Translations under genes and position numbers: made by a program
Notes under the pieces: generated by a model
The model's database searches: none
Told to the model about the DNA's origin: nothing
What the model saw: the letters and a program-made list of their open reading frames with translations, nothing else
Shown here: positions 15,023 to 18,192 of the stretch, piece after piece
Numbering within the stretch: the stretch's first letter is position 1
Layout: every line of letters starts with the position of its first letter
DNA from: an uncultured Desulfobacterales bacterium
GTDB taxonomy: Bacteria > Desulfobacterota > Desulfobacteria > Desulfobacterales > JAFDCJ01
Direction of reading: 5' to 3'
Length of the DNA stretch: 18,192 bases
NCBI GenBank assembly: GCA_945787595.1
Contig: CALZJV010000157.1
Location: 1 to 18,192, forward strand

Positions 15023-15877
15023 ATGAGTTTCAAGCGCCTGATATTACGAATACCATTACATCTGATACTGCTTGCCTTTACGGCGGTCTGGTTGGTTCCA
15101 ACGCTAGGCTTATTGGTTACCTCGTTCAGGTCTCCGGAAAATATATTCGGCTCAGGCTGGTGGACGGTATTCGCCGATCTGTTCAACGTAGACCAGTATA
15201 CCTTCGAAAACTATATGCAAGTTATCTACAAACAGGGTTTAGGACGCTCGTTTCTCAACAGTTTGGCCATCAGTGTTCCTTCAACCATCATATCGACCTT
15301 TATGGGAGCAATGGTCGCCTTCGGTTTTGCCTGGATGAAGTTTGCCGGCCGAAAAATCTTATTTGCGCTTGTGATCGGTTTGATGGTTGTCCCCCTGCAA
15401 ATGACATTTATTCCGATTTTGCCGATTTACCGCTGGCTGGGATTATCGGGAACATTCCCGGGAATCTGGTTGGCACATACCGGCTACGGCCTGCCCTTGA
15501 CCACATATTTGCTTTATGCATTCATCTCCAGAGTCCCCCGGGAACTCCTAGAGTCGGCTTCGATCGACGGAGCCTCGCCGATAAGGGTTTTTTACGGTAT
15601 CGTTATTCCTATTTCCGTTCCAGCGCTGGCATCCGTTTTTATCTTCCAGTTTCTTTGGGTCTGGAATGATTTTCTCGTGGCCCTGATTTATTTGGGGGCC
15701 ACACCGAAGGTGGTTCCAGTCACACTCACGGTGGCCAATCTCGTGACCAACCGGGGACAAAACTGGGAACTGCTGACGGCAGCGGCGTTCGTTTCCATGG
15801 CTCTCCCACTGGCGGTCTTCCTATCGCTGCAACGCCACTTCGTTAGAGGTATCATTGCCGGCGCAATAAAAGGCTGA
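15023..15877 (+). CDS. Sugar ABC transporter permease, AglG/MalG-like
   Basis: The ATG at 15023 lies two bases after the stop of the upstream permease, with GCGAGG as ribosome binding site inside that gene's end. The 284-residue product has six membrane helices (near 12-34, 79-104, 112-133, 148-168, 198-222, 251-270) and an EAA loop at 177-196 (E-S-A-S-I-D-G-A-S-P-I-R-V-F-Y-G-I-V-I-P). The C-terminal half (F-L-W-V-W-N-D-F-L-V-A-L, L-L-T-A-A-A-F-V-S-M, F-V-R-G, final A-I-K-G) closely follows the MalG/AglG pattern. With the partner permease and the binding protein it would form the importer; no ATP-binding subunit is found in the window, so it must come from elsewhere. Confidence 0.92.
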   Translation: MSFKRLILRIPLHLILLAFTAVWLVPTLGLLVTSFRSPENIFGSGWWTVFADLFNVDQYTFENYMQVIYKQGLGRSFLNSLAISVPSTIISTFMGAMVAFGFAWMKFAGRKILFALVIGLMVVPLQMTFIPILPIYRWLGLSGTFPGIWLAHTGYGLPLTTYLLYAFISRVPRELLESASIDGASPIRVFYGIVIPISVPALASVFIFQFLWVWNDFLVALIYLGATPKVVPVTLTVANLVTNRGQNWELLTAAAFVSMALPLAVFLSLQRHFVRGIIAGAIKG

Positions 15878-16050
15878 CAAAAATGTTGGCGGCAGCCTGA
15901 AAAATAATAAGATTTGAAACGATTCTTGACTTTTTGAACTCTCTAATCTGAGATCGCATTAGAAAAGAGAACTTGACGATGAAATAAAATTTTGAAAATG
16001 AACCTCAAACCAGATAAAGAATGTGAAAACTGTGATGATATCGTTTTTCT

Positions 16051-16138
16051 ATCAAGATAAACCCTGAGCGATAGCGGGACGGAAAGCCACGGGTCTTGAC
16101 TAGTCTTTACAGCGCTAGCCTGGTTGCCAAATGTTGAT
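16051..16138 (+). promoter_or_regulatory. GEMM-I riboswitch (c-di-GMP / cyclic AMP-GMP class)
   Basis: The conserved core of the GEMM-I aptamer is present in order: AAACC (16059-16063), a short hairpin with GCGATAGC, then GGGACGGAAAGCC followed by ACGGG (16076-16093), a variable arm, and TAGCCTGGTTGCC (16116-16128). The outer helix is ATCAA (16051-16055) with TTGAT (16134-16138). Aligned to the V. cholerae Vc2 aptamer, the base corresponding to G20, which contacts the ligand, is an A (16057). In Geobacter-type GEMM-I RNAs an A here goes with recognition of 3',3'-cyclic AMP-GMP. It is in the right orientation for the hydrolase gene at 16300. Identification of the class is confident, ligand choice is inferred. 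Confidence 0.85.
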
Positions 16139-16148
16139 CTGGTTTTTT
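16127..16148 (+). terminator. Possible riboswitch-controlled terminator
   Basis: CCAAAT (16127-16132) pairs with ATCTGG (16137-16142), one mismatch, loop GTTG, followed directly by six Ts. The stem reuses the 3' end of the aptamer and overlaps TTGAT of its outer helix, so aptamer and terminator exclude each other. Confidence 0.5.
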
Positions 16149-16196
16149 GGCTTAAGTCAATGGCTAGGATGTAGTCACTTGAATGGAAAGGGGGTG

Positions 16197-16289
16197 ATGA
16201 CGAAGAAAGGAGTCAATGTGTTGTGCGTGTTTCACAACAAATGGAAAGGAAGAGTGAACAGAAAGTTAAAGATCAATACCGAATTCTAG
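16197..16289 (+). CDS. Possible 30-residue leader peptide
   Basis: ATG 16197 follows AAAGGGGGTG, though closely, and the frame ends at TAG 16287-16289, touching the GGAGGAG of the hydrolase gene. The product would be M-T-K-K-G-V-N-V-L-C and 20 more residues, basic, with no known family. Translation ending on the next ribosome binding site could couple the two. A TGTTGTG/CACAACA hairpin (16219-16239) lies inside. It may equally be chance. Confidence 0.25.
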   Translation: MTKKGVNVLCVFHNKWKGRVNRKLKINTEF

Positions 16290-16299
16290 GAGGAGTAAA

Positions 16300-17358
16300 A
16301 TGAAAAAGTTACTGATATTTTGTTTGGCATTAGGTTTTGTGTTTGCCATCAGCGGCACTGTAGCCTTTGGGGGTGGAAAGATAAAGCACGGCGTGCCGGA
16401 ATACGAGGTCACCGAGATCGAGGACCTCGCCTACGGACCAAACCTGCCGGGCAACCTGCTCGACCTGTACCTCCCGGACGTACCGGGCAACGCCGAACTG
16501 CCGCTCGTCATCTGGCACTCCGGCTCAGCCTGGTTCAGCAACAGCGCCAAGGACTCCGGTGGTGCCGTCGCGATCGCCGAGGAGTTCACGGCCCGGGGTT
16601 ACGCGGTGGCGACCATCAGCATCCGCTCCAGCTTCGACGCCCGGTTCCCGGCCCAGGGGCATGACGTCCGTGCCGCCATCCGGTGGCTGCGCGAGAATGC
16701 CGCTGAGTACGGCATCGACCCGAATCGGTTCGCCTTCATGGGCAACTCGTCCGGTGGCTGGGTGGCCGCGTTCGCCGCGACCACCAGCGACATCATGGAA
16801 CTGCCCGGTGAGGAGGGCGTCGACGGCACCTCCAGCGCCGTCCAGGTCGCCGTGCCATTCTTCCCGCCGACCGACTTCCTCTCCATGGATGAGTTCGCCG
16901 CGGAGAACGGCCTGCCCATGGGCTTCGCGTACCCGCACGATTCGCCCACATCGCCTGAGGGATTCCTGATCGAGTGCCCAGGGGAGATCTTCCCGGTCGT
17001 CCTCCTCAGCATCCAGGACTGCCCAGATGAGACCGAAGCGGCCGACCCGAGTAGCTACATCTCGGGTGAGGAGATCCCGATCTGGGTCCTGCACGGCCTC
17101 GCCGACCCGCTTCTACCGTTCAACCAGAGCGAGCTCGTCTACGACGCGACCACGGCCGAGGGCAACGAGGCGAGGTTCACCCTCGTGCCGAGCGCCGGCC
17201 ACTCGGTTAACGACATCATCGACGCCGAGGCTGCGACGACCTGGACCACCAACCGTGGTGGGCATGAGAAGGTCGTCGAGGGCACGGGGCCGAGCTGGGA
17301 TGACATCGAGCTGTTCCTGCACGTCAACCTGAGCCGCGCACGGGGCAACGGCCGGTGA
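16300..17358 (+). CDS. Secreted alpha/beta hydrolase (esterase/lipase type)
   Basis: ATG 16300 follows AGGAGGAG. The 352-residue product has a signal peptide (M-K-K-L-L-I-F, cleavage likely near residue 22-24) and an alpha/beta hydrolase fold of the BD-FAE/esterase type. The triad can be read: S150 in G-N-S-S-G (148-152), D269 in H-G-L-A-D-P, H301 in S-A-G-H-S. An H-S-G-S-A-W segment (73-78) replaces the usual H-G-G oxyanion motif. It probably cleaves esters outside the cytoplasm; substrate unknown. From about base 16390 the codons are strongly G/C-ending, unlike all neighbours, while the first 30 codons are AT-rich like the local DNA, suggesting acquisition from a high-GC source such as an actinobacterium. 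A GEMM-I riboswitch lies 160 bases upstream. Confidence 0.85.
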   Translation: MKKLLIFCLALGFVFAISGTVAFGGGKIKHGVPEYEVTEIEDLAYGPNLPGNLLDLYLPDVPGNAELPLVIWHSGSAWFSNSAKDSGGAVAIAEEFTARGYAVATISIRSSFDARFPAQGHDVRAAIRWLRENAAEYGIDPNRFAFMGNSSGGWVAAFAATTSDIMELPGEEGVDGTSSAVQVAVPFFPPTDFLSMDEFAAENGLPMGFAYPHDSPTSPEGFLIECPGEIFPVVLLSIQDCPDETEAADPSSYISGEEIPIWVLHGLADPLLPFNQSELVYDATTAEGNEARFTLVPSAGHSVNDIIDAEAATTWTTNRGGHEKVVEGTGPSWDDIELFLHVNLSRARGNGR

Positions 17359-17376
17359 TATGAGCGACACGACGCA

Positions 17377-17403
17377 TGCCCGGGCGTGCTGAGCGCCCGG
17401 GCA
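17377..17403 (+). terminator. GC-rich hairpin after the hydrolase gene, no T-run
   Basis: TGCCCGGGCG (17377-17386) and CGCCCGGGCA (17394-17403) are perfectly complementary around a seven-base loop. The lack of a T-run is common for terminators in high-GC bacteria and fits the foreign base composition of the gene. Confidence 0.6.
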
Positions 17404-17461
17404 CGGAAAACGCCTCAAAGCGCGCGGCGATGTTTACCTCATCTCCGGGCGTTCGGCATAC

Positions 17462-17599
17462 CCCCGCAAAAAAAAGGGGCATTTTGTCAGCCCTACAAAG
17501 CGTGGCAAAAGGACCAAGGTCATGGCAATCGAAGTCTCTTCAGGTCTTCCTGTCACCATTGACATACAAAGCGCTTCACCGCGCGAAGTTGATCTATGA
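17462..17599 (+). pseudogene. Fragment of an IS5-family-like transposase
   Basis: One frame reads P-R-K-K-K-G-H-F-V-S-P-T-K-R-G-K-R-T-K-V, then M-A-I-E-V-S-S-G-L-P-V-T-I-D-I-Q-S-A-S-P-R-E-V-D-L and a stop at 17597-17599. The order K-K-G, T-K-R-G-K-x-T-K-x-M-A, G-L-P, S-A-S-P-x-E-V is the familiar central segment of DDE transposases of the IS5 family (IS427-like group). Neither end of the transposase is present and no inverted repeats were found, so it is an old remnant of about 46 codons. Confidence 0.6.
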
Positions 17600-17660
17600 T
17601 ATCATTTTGTAGATATGCTAAGGCAAATAAACACTTTTCTGAGCTTAAATTTATTCAAAA

Positions 17661-17743
17661 TCGAAAACCTGGTCCTCAGGGCCAGGTTAGAGGTGATCGG
17701 CTCTGCCATAGATCAAATCTGTTCAAGGTTTTAGGTGTCAGGT
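17661..17743 (+). repeat. Repeat R1, copy B, intact
   Basis: It reads TCGAAAACCTGGTCCTCAGG, then GCCAGGTTAGAGGTGATCGG, then CTCTGCCATAGATCAAATCT and GTTCAAGGTTTTAGGTGTCA. CCTGG and CCAGG near its start form a hairpin. It matches copy C over its full length and copy A on both sides of the R2 insertion. Confidence 0.8.
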
Positions 17744-17885
17744 TTAAGTTGCCAGGAAGTTGCCAGGGGGTCGGGCCACGCCAAGTGATTGACATTGCGA
17801 AGAAAATGTCATAATAACGTTTCTAAATCGGCCTTAATCGACCGGTTTTCCTCCAAAACTGCCCTATTAAGAGACTCGACGAAAA

Positions 17886-18122
17886 ATGGCTCGTGCAAAA
17901 AGACATTATATACCCGGCTATGTCTGGCATATAACTCACAGATGCCATAAGCGAGAATTTCTCTTAAAATTCCCAAGAGACCGGCGCCGGTGGATTGAAT
18001 GGCTATACCAGGCAAAGAAAAGGTACAGCGGATTGAGTGTGTTAAATTATATGGTCACATCAAACCATTACTTATGTAGAGCTCTACATAAAAAATGTTA
18101 TGTGAAGCCCCGTATTATGTAA
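17886..18122 (+). pseudogene. Truncated REP-associated (Y1/RAYT) transposase
   Basis: The first 60 or so residues match the N-terminus of IS200-like REP-associated tyrosine transposases: M-A-R-A-K-R-H-Y-I-P-G-Y-V-W-H-I-T-H-R-C-H, then R-R-R-W-I-E-W-L and N-Y-M-V-T-S-N-H. Intact members continue N-H-x-H-L-L (the metal-binding HUH pair) and carry a catalytic tyrosine further on, with about 200-300 residues in total. Here the frame turns into unrelated sequence right after S-N-H and stops at 18122, and no downstream frame resumes. The protein should be inactive. Full-length relatives move REP-type hairpins, which is interesting given the R2 repeats to the left. Confidence 0.8.
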
Positions 18123-18192
18123 AGTCAAATTAACCACCTTCCTGATTCTCTAACCATTTTCGCCTTTTTTTCGGATTTCCATCAATTTCCTC

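Larger units (their letters stand above)
15878..16299. other. Gap with riboswitch and hydrolase leader
   Basis: The first 170 bases show nothing clear. A GEMM-I riboswitch lies at about 16051-16138, a possible terminator at 16127-16148, a short possible reading frame at 16197-16289 and a hairpin at 16219-16239. Confidence 0.6.
17359..17885. other. Gap with mobile-element remnants
   Basis: GC-rich up to about 17450, then AT-rich. It contains the GC-rich hairpin, the transposase fragment and R1 copy B; no intact gene is seen. Confidence 0.6.

Noticed and set aside
16525..17094. A 189-codon minus-strand frame and other long frames over the hydrolase
   Set aside because: High GC content makes stops rare; the plus-strand frame has the signal peptide, ribosome binding site and catalytic triad, so these are shadows.
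17376..17814. Two short plus-strand frames (about 78 and 72 codons) after the hydrolase
   Set aside because: They run through the GC-rich hairpin, the transposase fragment in another frame, and repeat R1; neither has a ribosome binding site.

Overview
The window looks like a chromosome segment of an anaerobic Gram-negative bacterium of the Desulfobacterota (old Deltaproteobacteria) type. This is inferred from an IHF/HU-like protein with strong AGGAGG ribosome binding sites, long membrane-anchored SpoIIE-type phosphatases, a QueG-like Fe-S protein, a GEMM-I riboswitch with the Geobacter-like base at the ligand position, and many short intergenic repeats. No rRNA, tRNA or CRISPR array was seen. 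Most of the DNA has medium GC; one gene (16300-17358) is plainly more GC-rich.

Left part (1-5906): a cut-off DinB-like gene; two adjacent broken genes (DinB-like and an HSDL2-like short-chain dehydrogenase); two small minus-strand genes (an exported coiled-coil protein and a 76-residue unknown); a 49-residue cysteine-rich microprotein behind a structured leader; a rhodanese-YceI fusion; a 97-residue unknown; and a QueG-like double-cluster ferredoxin protein.

Middle part (6076-11538): two tandem paralogous membrane phosphatases (six membrane segments, HAMP, SpoIIE/PP2C) on the minus strand, separated by a gap with two long imperfect inverted repeats. They are followed by a small ABM-domain protein and an IHF-like protein whose Shine-Dalgarno site can fold into a hairpin.

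Right part (11540-18192): a sugar ABC importer of CUT1 type (binding protein and two permeases, AglE/AglF/AglG-like, no ATPase gene present), broken up by repeat-filled gaps. At least two repeat families are scattered around the importer, and one is inserted inside a copy of the other. A GEMM-I riboswitch then precedes a secreted alpha/beta hydrolase whose signal peptide has local base composition while its mature part is GC-rich and seems foreign. The window ends with remnants of an IS5-like transposase and a REP-associated (Y1/RAYT) transposase, which fits a region of gene import and repeat spread.

The most notable observations are the riboswitch with an A at the position that separates cyclic AMP-GMP from c-di-GMP recognition, the chimeric hydrolase it precedes, the cysteine-rich microprotein with its hairpin leader, and the nested repeat insertion.
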